DNA of 64,000 nucleotides, from contig NZ_CP127161.1 in the NCBI RefSeq assembly GCF_030263895.1, forward strand, positions 3,038,001 through 3,102,000. Reading direction: 5' to 3'. Position numbers and translations under genes: made by a program. Under the pieces are notes generated by a model that saw nothing but the letters and a program-made list of their open reading frames with translations, searched no databases and was not told the origin of the DNA. Every line of letters starts with the position of its first letter. The stretch's first letter is position 1. Source of the stretch: Proteiniborus sp. MB09-C3. GTDB lineage: Bacteria > Bacillota > Clostridia > Tissierellales > Proteiniboraceae. Shown here piece by piece: positions 9,004 through 17,119 of this stretch.

Positions 9004-9177
9004 ATGACGGATATAAGAGATATTAAAGAAATAGAAAGAAAGTTAGTTGAACTTTCCTCGGCATTTATTATATTATTTGATAACCTTAAAGCAAAGGGTA
9101 TCATTAGTCAGGAGGAATACGATGCTCATACTATGGTTAAAAGAGATTTTTTACATAGGATTAGCAATAATCACTGA
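9004..9177 (+). CDS. Small conserved-looking hypothetical protein
   Basis: 57 residues, predicted helical and charged, containing FIILFDNLKAKGIISQEEY, a spacing that looks like a short C-terminal-oligomerisation or SHOCT-like tail. ATG at 9004 has GGAG 7 bases upstream; the ATG at 8986 has none. No function is assigned. It is convergent with the methyltransferase gene, separated by 3 bases. Confidence 0.65.
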   Translation: MTDIRDIKEIERKLVELSSAFIILFDNLKAKGIISQEEYDAHTMVKRDFLHRISNNH

Positions 9178-9180
9178 TAG

Positions 9181-11073
9181 CTAATTTATTTCCCTATTTA
9201 TAATTTCAATTTCTTTTGAATTTAGGCTAAACACCTGAAATATAATCTCGTCTAAAAAGAGATTCAAAGAATCCCTTCTTTTTTCATGTTCAATAATAAC
9301 CATACTATCTAGATCATCCTTTGCATATATTTTCGTATTTAAAAGTATAATCTCATCTACTAGACTTCTTATTTTTTGTTGTATATTTTCATGAGGAATT
9401 TTAATAGGACTATATTGAATATGAAATATCTTAAGCTGCGGAAACAATTTTCCCTTTTCTCTTATTAAAGTACTATACAAAAAGTGAAAAAGCTTTGAAT
9501 TTAATAATGCTAATACGTATTTAATATCTAATGTATTTTCATAGCTACCTTTGATTACTAAAGAATAGAGGGTATTTAAAATATAATATCTCTCATTATC
9601 ATATGAGCAAATGAATTTATCTGCTGTTTGCCTAATAATCAGTTTTTCCTTATTTATCATGTCCTCCCTCATAAATGTTGCATATTCGCCTTTACTTCTA
9701 TTTATTATGCTTTTATCATCGATAAAATATATACCTGACCACTGATGACAAAACCTTTGTACATTTTTCCCTTCTAACACTTTTTTTGCATAGGTTCGAT
9801 TCTCATTTGTTGTCAAAAGCTTTTTTCTGACATTGCCAGTTGCTATACCAGCAACTACTTCTGCTACATCCTTTATTCTTAAGGAACAATCATTATATAT
9901 TTTTTCTCTAAGCTTAAAGGTTTCATATGAAGAATCAATATCAAAAACGTTCAGAAGCGTATTTTCATAAAACCTTTGAGGAATTTCTTTATGTTCCTTT
10001 ATTTTTATATCTCTTTTTTTATCTTCACTATTAGAAATATTTTTACATATAATCAGATCATCTGCTGTTGAAATGTCTTTATGCATGGAAATAATGATCA
10101 TGTTCATTCCCACATCTTCAAAAATTCCTTCTCCTAAATTGATTATGCTTGTAATAGATGAATTTTCTAGTATAAACCTTCTAACTGGAGCAAAGTTATT
10201 GTTAGATAATAGATTTCCAGGTACAACGAAATAAAGATATCCGCCCTTTTTTAGCAATAATATCGACTTTTCAATAAAAAGTCCATAAATATCAAATCTT
10301 CCTATTGCAGTTCTAAAATTTTTTTTCATGTATTCTTTATCAAAATATTTATTCAGACCTCTATTTTCTAGATATGGTGGATTACCTATTATTAAATCAA
10401 AATGATTTTTACTAAATAAGGGTTCTGTCAAGAAATTATCTGCAAATAAGTTATATGTAAAGCCGTTAAGCTTGCCAGTTTTCTTAAACACTTTAATCAT
10501 CAGCAAATATCTGCATATTTCTATTGCCCTGGGATCAACATCTATTCCATATAAATTATTTTGTATAATGTACCTGCATATATCTATGCAATCATAGTTT
10601 GTTCTATCTAAATACAGCTCATATAGCAGGTCAAAAATATATGCTAAAAATACTCCGCAGCCACAAGCAGGCTCTAGTATCTTTATGTCTTCTAAGTCAT
10701 GATAGTCTAGTAAAGCTTCATTAACTGAGCCATCTACTATATATTGGACTATCCACTCTGGAGTATAATAAATACTATATTTTTCTTTTTTATTTATTCT
10801 TTTCCCTACTATGTACTCATAAATTCTAGACAAAACCATATAGTCATACCAAAATTCTTTTAAGTCATCACTTTCGAGAAGTGAATATGCCCTGCACTCC
10901 TGTGCCTTTAATAGCTTATCTGCATCTAATTTTTTTATCTGTTCGTCTCTAACTCCATGTTCTCTTAAAGTGAGTAAAACTGCAGAATAAATTATATCCT
11001 CTTCTATTCTTCCATAGGATTTTGTGGGATACATTTCATAAATACTTTCGATTATAGCTAATAAGGGCTTCAT
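9181..11073 (-). CDS. Orphan DNA adenine N6-methyltransferase (Eco57I/TaqI-like)
   Basis: 630 residues. The first 95 are helical. They are followed by YYTPEWIVQYIVDG (about 102-115), SAM motif I ILEPACGCGVFL (about 132-143) and the catalytic NPPY (231-234), which together define a gamma-class adenine methyltransferase. The C-terminal half (about 390-600) looks like a TaqI/Eco57I-type target-recognition domain. No endonuclease, specificity subunit or other restriction gene is adjacent, so it is solitary. Its architecture recalls CamA of Clostridioides difficile, a solitary epigenetic methyltransferase linked to sporulation. Whether it is a true orthologue cannot be decided here. Confidence 0.85.
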   Translation of the reverse strand: MKPLLAIIESIYEMYPTKSYGRIEEDIIYSAVLLTLREHGVRDEQIKKLDADKLLKAQECRAYSLLESDDLKEFWYDYMVLSRIYEYIVGKRINKKEKYSIYYTPEWIVQYIVDGSVNEALLDYHDLEDIKILEPACGCGVFLAYIFDLLYELYLDRTNYDCIDICRYIIQNNLYGIDVDPRAIEICRYLLMIKVFKKTGKLNGFTYNLFADNFLTEPLFSKNHFDLIIGNPPYLENRGLNKYFDKEYMKKNFRTAIGRFDIYGLFIEKSILLLKKGGYLYFVVPGNLLSNNNFAPVRRFILENSSITSIINLGEGIFEDVGMNMIIISMHKDISTADDLIICKNISNSEDKKRDIKIKEHKEIPQRFYENTLLNVFDIDSSYETFKLREKIYNDCSLRIKDVAEVVAGIATGNVRKKLLTTNENRTYAKKVLEGKNVQRFCHQWSGIYFIDDKSIINRSKGEYATFMREDMINKEKLIIRQTADKFICSYDNERYYILNTLYSLVIKGSYENTLDIKYVLALLNSKLFHFLYSTLIREKGKLFPQLKIFHIQYSPIKIPHENIQQKIRSLVDEIILLNTKIYAKDDLDSMVIIEHEKRRDSLNLFLDEIIFQVFSLNSKEIEIINREIN

Positions 11074-11089
11074 ATTCCTTCACCTGCTC

Positions 11090-11221
11090 TTAATCAATGA
11101 TTTTTTTCTGAAGCAATATTTTTTTTATCTCTTTTAATTCTATTAAAATTTTATTTAATGAATACTGCATACTAACAAGTATAGTCAAAAAAACAAAAAT
11201 AATAATAATCTTATGATCCAT
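11090..11221 (-). CDS. 43-residue predicted membrane peptide
   Basis: ATG at 11221 preceded by GAGGTGATA encodes one hydrophobic segment (IIIIFVFLTILVSM, residues 5-18) followed by a lysine-rich helix ending KKIID. It ends 17 bases before the methyltransferase start, so the two may be translated from one message. No family is recognised. Confidence 0.55.
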   Translation of the reverse strand: MDHKIIIIFVFLTILVSMQYSLNKILIELKEIKKILLQKKIID

Positions 11222-11249
11222 ATTATCACCTCAATAGAATTATACCAAA

Positions 11250-11275
11250 AAACAAGACCTTTTAAAGGTCTTGTT
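11250..11275 (-). terminator. Terminator of the SSB gene
   Basis: AACAAGACCTTT pairs with AAAGGTCTTGTT, with T-runs on both sides. On the minus strand the stem begins inside the last three codons of the SSB gene, whose stop is at 11262-11264. Confidence 0.8.
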
Positions 11276-11936
11276 TTTTCCCTTCTCTATTATTATCTTC
11301 CCTTACAAATTCTAGTTTTGATATTGAAACCTCAAATGCCACCTTGTTTAATACTTCTCCTTCGCCTGTTCTCTTCTGATATTCACGGCTTTGGATTCTT
11401 CCCCATAATCTTATGTGATCGCCAATCTGAAGCTTTTCGCAAAATCTTGCATTTCTTCCCCAGGCGATGCAAGGTATGTAGTCAGATTTGTTATAAGGCC
11501 TATTAACTGCTACTAATAAATCTGTTATCTCTCTACCAAACGGAGTTGTCCTGTATACAGGCATTTTGCATATATATCCGTCAAGATAGATTTCATTTGG
11601 TCTTTTTAGCAATTCATTAAGTTCTTCTTCGGTTTCAGGAATGTGTGCATCCCTTGCAAATACTGTTAGAACTAATTTGTTGCTTCCACTTACATATCTG
11701 TTATAAGACCTTAGCTGTCCTTCAACTACTACATTTACCCCTGGTTTAAGATCCATATTAACTAAAAGTCTTTCAGAAATTGTAATTGGTAACACATCAG
11801 AATAGTCACTTAGTCTAGGTACCTCTAAATCAAAAGAATAAAAGCCCTCCCCATACATTTCATGACTAAACTCCTTATCATTGATTATCTTGCCCACTAC
11901 GGTTATTGAATTCGAATCAATTACCTTGTCAGCCAT
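11262..11936 (-). CDS. Two-domain single-stranded DNA-binding protein
   Basis: 224 residues with two OB-fold SSB-like halves. The first (about 8-100) includes VVGKIINDKEF and VVVEGQLRSYNRY; the second (about 115-215) includes PIYLDGYICKMPVYRT-like, IPCIAWGRNARF and IRLWGRIQSREY. Such duplicated SSB proteins occur in Clostridia besides the normal SSB. The acidic tip typical of canonical SSB is absent. Start at 11936 behind a G-rich site; the preceding TTG is an alternative. It probably binds single-stranded DNA, with partners unknown. Confidence 0.75.
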   Translation of the reverse strand: MADKVIDSNSITVVGKIINDKEFSHEMYGEGFYSFDLEVPRLSDYSDVLPITISERLLVNMDLKPGVNVVVEGQLRSYNRYVSGSNKLVLTVFARDAHIPETEEELNELLKRPNEIYLDGYICKMPVYRTTPFGREITDLLVAVNRPYNKSDYIPCIAWGRNARFCEKLQIGDHIRLWGRIQSREYQKRTGEGEVLNKVAFEVSISKLEFVREDNNREGKKQDL

Positions 11937-12151
11937 CAAACCCCACTCCCCTTCCTATTCTTATGTTTTTTTAATCTAAAATATGTTTATTCTGTATTTC
12001 TCAATAATATGAATTTTTTTTAGATCATTAGTAAAATAAAAATAAGAACAATGTCATAGAATAATATTCTATAGTGTTTATTAGACACAAAAAGGAAAAT
12101 TCCTTCTAAAATACCACAATTTATTATTTTTAAGCTTATTTAAAGAAAAAA

Positions 12152-12174
12152 ACTTATTCCTATTCAGAATAAGT
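12152..12174 (-). terminator. Terminator of the MurE-like gene
   Basis: On the minus strand ACTTATTC and GAATAAGT form the stem, followed by TTTTTTTC. Confidence 0.8.
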
Positions 12175-13611
12175 CTAATCTATGTGAAGCAATTTTTTTA
12201 TAATCTTTTTTCCCTCATCCATGCCCTGAGCTCCTAGCATTAGTATCAAATCATTTTTCTCTACTATTCTTAATGCCTCTTGCAAAGAATCCACTAATGT
12301 ATCATTAATTACATATTTAACTCTCATTTTATCTAAAGTAGCTTTATAGGCTAGAATCTCTCCCCTTCTCACATTATCCTCAACTCCTGTTGCATCTTTG
12401 CTAAGTGTCAAAATAAGATTTACATTTTTCATAGTATCACACCAAGAGCCTATAATCTTTGCATTATTTCTGTTGATCTGTACCCCTCTATTTCCTCTTA
12501 TGGAATTAACTATAATTAACCTGTTAAAATCTAATGATTGAATAGTTTCAAAAATAACTTCATAACCAGACGGGTTATGACAAAAGTCGTCAATTATTAA
12601 ATAGTTTTTATCAAATATTATACTAAGCCTTCTATCTATTCCGGTAAATTTACTTAATGATTTAGCTATTTCAAAAGGTTGTACACCAAAACAAAGAGCT
12701 CCACTAATAGCAGCCAAGGAATTATATATGTTATGTCTTCCTATTAATTTCAGAAATATAGGTAGTTCCATAGGCTCAATCTCCGCGCTATTTAATGCCG
12801 TCAATCCTCTTTGTATACATAGATTGAAATTGATACCATCTAGTAGCTTTAGGCTAGACGCTGTAATACTAGACTTAGGATTTAATCCATAGGTAACTGC
12901 TATTGTATTTGTATTTCCTTCTATAAGCTTTAGCCCTTCATTATCATCTAAATTGATTATCGAAATTCCATTTTTCTTCAATGAATCAAACAGCATTTTT
13001 TTTGATTTTATATAATCACTCTTAGTTTTATGAAAATTCATATGATCATAACCAATATTAGTATGTATAGCCATATCAAAGTCTAATCCATAAACTCTTT
13101 CTAGTTTCAGTCCATGGGATGATACTTCCATAATGACTACTTCAACCTTTTCTTTTGCCATTTCGTTTAGTGCATAAAATAAAACTTCAGGATCTGGAGT
13201 TGTTAGGTTTGTAGGTATATGTTTTTCACCAAACTTGATACCTAATGTCCCGATGACAGCAGTTCTAAATCCTGCTTCTTTTAGAATGTGCTCTAGTATA
13301 TAAGAAGTAGTAGTTTTACCATTGGTGCCAGTTATTCCAACTAATATAATTTTTTGCGATGGATAGTCATAATATTGGTTAAGTAACTCCGCTAGCTTTT
13401 TTCTGGAATTTTCAACCTTTATTACAGGTATGCAGCCAGTTTTAATACCATCCTCTGTATAAATAATACTTGCCCCTCTTTTTATTGCCTCATCTATGTA
13501 CTGGTTACCATCCTTACTTTTTCCACTTATTGCAACAAAAGCAAATCCCTTCTGCACCTTGCTTGAATCACATGTAATACCTGTAATATTCACTCCATCT
13601 GTTTTCATCAT
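12175..13611 (-). CDS. MurE-like Mur ligase of atypical specificity
   Basis: 478 residues in the three-domain Mur ligase layout: N-terminal UDP-binding part (GITCDSSKVQKGFAFVAISG), ATP loop GITGTNGKTTTSYI (about 92-105), the TTPDPEVL and EVSSHGL motifs of MurE, and a C-terminal ligase domain. The amino-acid selecting DNPR motif of DAP-adding MurE is missing; the region reads LTLSKDATGVEDN. The usual AHTPD is replaced by CHNPSG. It stands alone, away from a division/cell-wall cluster. It is either a second, divergent MurE or a ligase for another UDP-muramyl or peptide substrate. ATP-dependent amide ligation is secure from the family; the substrate is not. Confidence 0.8.
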   Translation of the reverse strand: MMKTDGVNITGITCDSSKVQKGFAFVAISGKSKDGNQYIDEAIKRGASIIYTEDGIKTGCIPVIKVENSRKKLAELLNQYYDYPSQKIILVGITGTNGKTTTSYILEHILKEAGFRTAVIGTLGIKFGEKHIPTNLTTPDPEVLFYALNEMAKEKVEVVIMEVSSHGLKLERVYGLDFDMAIHTNIGYDHMNFHKTKSDYIKSKKMLFDSLKKNGISIINLDDNEGLKLIEGNTNTIAVTYGLNPKSSITASSLKLLDGINFNLCIQRGLTALNSAEIEPMELPIFLKLIGRHNIYNSLAAISGALCFGVQPFEIAKSLSKFTGIDRRLSIIFDKNYLIIDDFCHNPSGYEVIFETIQSLDFNRLIIVNSIRGNRGVQINRNNAKIIGSWCDTMKNVNLILTLSKDATGVEDNVRRGEILAYKATLDKMRVKYVINDTLVDSLQEALRIVEKNDLILMLGAQGMDEGKKIIKKLLHID

Positions 13612-13782
13612 ATCAGCTCTCCTTGTAAAGTCTTTAAAAAAGAAGACGGGTAAAAAATCCTATGAATATAGGTTTACCTTTACATGTTTTTTTATGTGTA
13701 AATGACACATCGTTTTCCTAGTTCCGTTAAATTCCAATAATATTTTTTGAAATTAATCAAAGAATAATTGAGAGGTGATAAA

Positions 13783-13947
13783 ATGAAAAATAAAAATATT
13801 TCTCCTAATGCAAGGCAGGCTTTTCAAAGCTTTAAAGAAGAGTTAGCCAAGGACATGGAGCTTGACCTAAGAGATAGAGATGACCATATCACTAAAATGA
13901 TGGAAAATGAAAACACAGATAAGTATACTCATCTAGGAAGATCGTAA
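13783..13947 (+). CDS. 54-residue SASP-like small protein
   Basis: ATG at 13783 follows GAGGTGATAAA. The N-terminal half (SPNARQAFQSFKEELAKDME) resembles the first helix of alpha/beta-type SASPs (ARxALxxFKxExAxEL). The second half is acidic and lacks the GGxM DNA-binding motif. It may be a minor SASP or another forespore protein. It is convergent with pdaB. Confidence 0.7.
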   Translation: MKNKNISPNARQAFQSFKEELAKDMELDLRDRDDHITKMMENENTDKYTHLGRS

Positions 13948-13956
13948 TAACAAAAA

Positions 13957-14012
13957 TCAGGTTAGGTCACTTTCCGATAAAAGTTTTCAGAAAATCGGGT
14001 TAGGTCATAAAA
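13957..14012. repeat. Interspersed palindromic repeat, copy 2
   Basis: Related to copies at 46-105 and 60996-61054. It shares ATCGGGTTAGGTCATAAAA and a CGATAAAA core. Its outer end is GGTTAGGTCA in direct rather than inverted orientation, so this copy is rearranged. It abuts the pdaB terminator. Confidence 0.75.
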
Positions 14013-14013
14013 A

Positions 14014-14045
14014 AGTAAAGTAAGGCTTAAAAGTCTTACTTTACT
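14014..14045 (-). terminator. Terminator of pdaB
   Basis: AGTAAAGTAAG pairs with CTTACTTTACT, and on the minus strand is followed by TTTTTT. The stem includes the stop codon region of pdaB. Confidence 0.8.
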
Positions 14046-14811
14046 GCTTTTTGATTTGCTTTCCATTATTATCAATATAGAAATCATCTTTATGAATAAG
14101 CTCTGATATAGGAACTATTTTATAGCCATCGGTCTGTAGCTTTTCTAGGATAATAGGCAAATATTCGGATACATACTTAGCATTGTTATGAAAAAGAACT
14201 ATTGAACCATTTTTTACATTTCTAGTAACTCTATCTACTACGGGCTGAACTCCGAATTCTTTCCAGTCAAGTGAATCTACATCCCATTGTATTACATAGT
14301 ACCCATTTTCTCTACAAACTCTTATTAATCTATCATTATAATCACCAAAAGGTGGTCTGAATAATATGGTTTTTTTGCCTGTAACATTTTTTATGCTGTC
14401 TTCTGTTGTTTTTATTTCCTTAATTATCTGGATATCATCTAGCTTAGACATGTATGGATGGTTTGTTGAATGATTTCCAATTTCATGTCCTCTCCTATCT
14501 ATTTCTTTGACTACTTCAGGATATTTTTTTACCCAAAAATCTACAAGAAAAAAGGTGGTTTTCACATTATACTTGTCCAGAGTGTCTAATATATCATTAG
14601 TAAAATCTGTCCCCCATGCTGCATCAAAGCTAATTGCTATCTTTTTTTCAGGAGTATCAACATAGTATATTGGCAGTTCCCTAGCAGGTGAAAAAACGCT
14701 CCTAATTCCATTTTCTTTTATAACTCCAGTAAACATGATTGATACAACTAGAAGTATCAATACTGCGGTTACTTTTATAGCAACTTTTTTATTTAATATA
14801 TAAACCTTCAT
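14041..14811 (-). CDS. pdaB: Polysaccharide deacetylase, PdaB-like
   Basis: 256 residues: one N-terminal membrane anchor (about 11-30), then a NodB-type carbohydrate esterase domain. Motif 1 is SFDAAWGTD, motif 2 HSTNHP, motif 3 FRPPFGDYN and the late motif VLFHNNA. The SFDAAWG variant is characteristic of the sporulation deacetylase PdaB, which is needed for spore maturation. The domain faces outside the membrane. Several neighbouring genes are also sporulation-related. Confidence 0.88.
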   Translation of the reverse strand: MKVYILNKKVAIKVTAVLILLVVSIMFTGVIKENGIRSVFSPARELPIYYVDTPEKKIAISFDAAWGTDFTNDILDTLDKYNVKTTFFLVDFWVKKYPEVVKEIDRRGHEIGNHSTNHPYMSKLDDIQIIKEIKTTEDSIKNVTGKKTILFRPPFGDYNDRLIRVCRENGYYVIQWDVDSLDWKEFGVQPVVDRVTRNVKNGSIVLFHNNAKYVSEYLPIILEKLQTDGYKIVPISELIHKDDFYIDNNGKQIKKQ

Positions 14812-14954
14812 TCTTCCCCTCCTTAAAATATTGTTATTATAATTTATTCTTCTGTTCTAGTATTATTACTTATAAAAATAAAAAAGCTGTGACTTCCATA
14901 GTTCATAATGTTTTATCAGTGAAAAAAGCAAGCAAAAATACTAGTTAATAGCTA

Positions 14955-14983
14955 TTGATAATAAACTTCTTTATGGTTATAAT
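14955..14983 (+). promoter_or_regulatory. Sigma-A promoter of the T-box operon
   Basis: TTGATA (14955-14960), a 17-base spacer and TATAAT (14978-14983). Transcription would start near 14990, just before the T-box leader. Confidence 0.85.
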
Positions 14984-14994
14984 ATAAGGAATAT

Positions 14995-15273
14995 ATAATT
15001 TTGAAAGATGATGATAAGAAGTAGTACATTAAGGAAACTTTTTAGAGAGCTGGAGAATGGTGAAACTTTAGCAAGGGAACTTTATGGAAGCAGTCTTTGA
15101 ATCTCACACTGCGAACTAAGAATTTGCACTCTTAAAGTAGCTAGTGACGTGTCCTCACGTTATAGGGGATGGAATATATCTATATATTCTAGCTAAGTGA
15201 GCAATCTATTTGCTTATTAGGGTGGTACCGCGAAGTAAATCCTTCGTCCCTTTCTGGGATGCAGGATTTTTTT
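14995..15273 (+). promoter_or_regulatory. T-box riboswitch, probable alanine specifier
   Basis: The T-box sequence AGGGTGGTACCGCG is at 15219-15232. The leader contains the AGTAGTA and AGAGAG motifs of stem I. The terminator is AATCCT..GTCCC / GGGAT..AGGATT followed by T7 (15237-15273). Aligning stem I with the valS and trpS leaders of this window puts the specifier at GCA (15090-15092) within GAA-GCA-G, which would read tRNA-Ala. The riboswitch itself is certain; the specifier is an inference by eye. Confidence 0.9.
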
Positions 15274-15310
15274 ATTACAAAAAATAGAAGGGTTAAATAG
15301 GAGGGTTAAA

Positions 15311-15790
15311 GTGGAAGAAATTCTTGAGATTTTAGAAAAAAATAGTAGGTATACTGATGAAGAAATAGCTGTCATGTCTGGAAAAACAGTTGAAGAAGTT
15401 AGAGAAGCTATTCGTGATTTTGAGGAAAAGAGTATAATAGCTGGCTTTACTACTCTCATAAACTGGGAGAATACTGGTAAGGAAACAGTTACTGCTTTAA
15501 TCGAGGTTAAAATTGCTCCACAAAGAGGAGAAGGTTTTGATAAGGTAGCTGAAAGAATATATAAATTTTCTGAGGTAAAAGCTTGTTATCTTATGTCAGG
15601 AGATTTTGATTTAACAGTAATTGTTGAAGGAAAAACCATGAAGGAAGTTGCTCTTTTTGTATCTCAGAAGCTAGCAGTGCAGGAATACGTACTTAGTACG
15701 TCTACACATTTTATCCTTAAAAAATATAAGGAGCATGGTACAGTATTTAAACCAAAACAAATAGATAGAAGAGAGGTATTGATTATATGA
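15311..15790 (+). CDS. Lrp/AsnC family transcriptional regulator
   Basis: 159 residues. An N-terminal winged helix-turn-helix (EEIAVMSGKTVEEVREAI, about 17-34) is followed by the ligand-binding RAM domain (VTALIEVKIAP to FVSQKLA, about 60-120). Such regulators sense amino acids. It starts at GTG behind GGAGGG and overlaps the aminotransferase gene by 4 bases, so the two are translationally coupled. It probably senses an amino acid connected with that enzyme. Confidence 0.92.
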   Translation: MEEILEILEKNSRYTDEEIAVMSGKTVEEVREAIRDFEEKSIIAGFTTLINWENTGKETVTALIEVKIAPQRGEGFDKVAERIYKFSEVKACYLMSGDFDLTVIVEGKTMKEVALFVSQKLAVQEYVLSTSTHFILKKYKEHGTVFKPKQIDRREVLII

Positions 15791-16956
15791 TACTAGAAAA
15801 TATGATTCTAGATAATATAAAAAACATGCCCCCATCTGGTATAAGAAAATATTTTGACATGATTAATGAAATGAAGGATGTTATATCTTTAGGAGTAGGA
15901 GAGCCTGATTTCGTTACTCCATGGAATATAAGGGAAGCAGGAGTATATTCTCTTGAAGAAGGTCATACTCATTACTCTTCTAATGCTGGATTCATTGAAC
16001 TGCGTGTTGAAATATCAAAATATTTAAACAGGAGATTTAATCTTTTATATAATCCTGATAACGAAATAATAGTTACTGTGGGTGGAAGTGAAGGTATAGA
16101 TATTGCACTCAGAGCTTTGGTAGGTCCTGGTGATGAAGTCATTATTCCGGAGCCAAGCTTTGTAGCCTATAAGGGATGTACGACTTTTACAGGTGCAACT
16201 CCAAAGGTACTAGAGCTTCGGGAAGAGAATGAATTTAAACTCACTCCTGAAATGCTAGAAAAAGCTATTACTCCAAAAACCAAGGTAGTCATCATTCCAT
16301 TCCCTAATAACCCAACAGGAGCCATAATGACTAGACAGGAGCTAAGTGAAATTGTTGAAGTGTTAAAGGACAAAGAATTAATAGTAATTTCTGATGAAAT
16401 TTATGCGGAGCTTTCCTATTCTGGAGAACATGCTTCTATAGCTAGTTTTCCAGAAATGAAGGATAAGACTATAGTTATCAATGGGTTTTCTAAAGCTTTT
16501 GCTATGACAGGTTGGAGACTTGGATATGTGTGTGGACATCATATATTAGTCGAAGCCATGAAAAAAATTCATCAATATGCCATAATGTGCTCCCCAACAG
16601 TTTCTCAATATGCAGCTATTGAAGCATTAAAAAATGGTGAACATGGTGTCAGGGAAATGGTTAAAGAATATAACAGGAGAAGAAGAGTGCTTGTTAATGG
16701 TTTTAGAAAGATGGGATTAGATTGTTTTGAACCCTTAGGAGCCTTTTACGTATTCCCAAGTATTAAGCCAACAGGCATGAACTCTGATGAATTCTGTGAA
16801 AAGCTTCTTATGACAGAAAAGGTGCTTACTGTACCAGGTAATGCTTTTGGAGATTGTGGTGAAGGTTTTATTAGAGCCTGCTATGCATCGTCTATGGATA
16901 ATATAGTCGAAGCCTTAAAAAGAATAGAAAGATTTGTTGATACTCAAAAGCATTAA
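15787..16956 (+). CDS. PLP-dependent aminotransferase, class I/II
   Basis: 389 residues of fold-type I. Seen are GVGEPDFVTP (about 36-45), FPNNPTGA (about 170), the SDEIYAEL strand with the PLP Asp/Tyr, and the Schiff-base lysine in NGFSKAFAMTGWRLGY (about 238). The aspartate/aromatic/alanine aminotransferase branch is likely but the substrate cannot be fixed. Control by a probable tRNA-Ala T-box and an Lrp regulator suggests a role in alanine supply; this is inference. Confidence 0.92.
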   Translation: MILENMILDNIKNMPPSGIRKYFDMINEMKDVISLGVGEPDFVTPWNIREAGVYSLEEGHTHYSSNAGFIELRVEISKYLNRRFNLLYNPDNEIIVTVGGSEGIDIALRALVGPGDEVIIPEPSFVAYKGCTTFTGATPKVLELREENEFKLTPEMLEKAITPKTKVVIIPFPNNPTGAIMTRQELSEIVEVLKDKELIVISDEIYAELSYSGEHASIASFPEMKDKTIVINGFSKAFAMTGWRLGYVCGHHILVEAMKKIHQYAIMCSPTVSQYAAIEALKNGEHGVREMVKEYNRRRRVLVNGFRKMGLDCFEPLGAFYVFPSIKPTGMNSDEFCEKLLMTEKVLTVPGNAFGDCGEGFIRACYASSMDNIVEALKRIERFVDTQKH

Positions 16957-16980
16957 CTGAGCAATAAAATTACTTAATTA

Positions 16981-17014
16981 AACACATCAGTTTCAATTTC
17001 AGCTGATGTGTTTT
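16981..17014 (+). terminator. Terminator of the Lrp-aminotransferase operon
   Basis: AACACATCAG pairs with CTGATGTGTT and is followed by TTTTTG. Confidence 0.85.
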
Positions 17015-17078
17015 TTGTCCTTTAGAGTACTATCATCTCATTGTGATTTGCCATTGTATAAAGTTTATAATTATAAAG

Positions 17079-17106
17079 GTGAGTCAAAGGACAGCCTCTG
17101 ACTCAC
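17079..17106. terminator. Hairpin between convergent operons
   Basis: GTGAGTCAAAGG pairs with CCTCTGACTCAC. A T-run follows on the plus strand only, so it may be a second terminator for the aminotransferase side and a weaker one for the operon on the minus strand. Confidence 0.55.
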
Positions 17107-17119
17107 AAATTTTTTATAT

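Noticed and set aside
11213-11506. A 97-codon plus-strand frame
   Set aside because: It lies antisense to the SSB gene and includes its terminator; no conserved pattern.
13982-13996. CodY-like box (AGTTTTCAGAAAATC, 13 of 15)
   Set aside because: It lies in repeat copy 2 downstream of genes, where no promoter is expected; the match follows from the hairpin.
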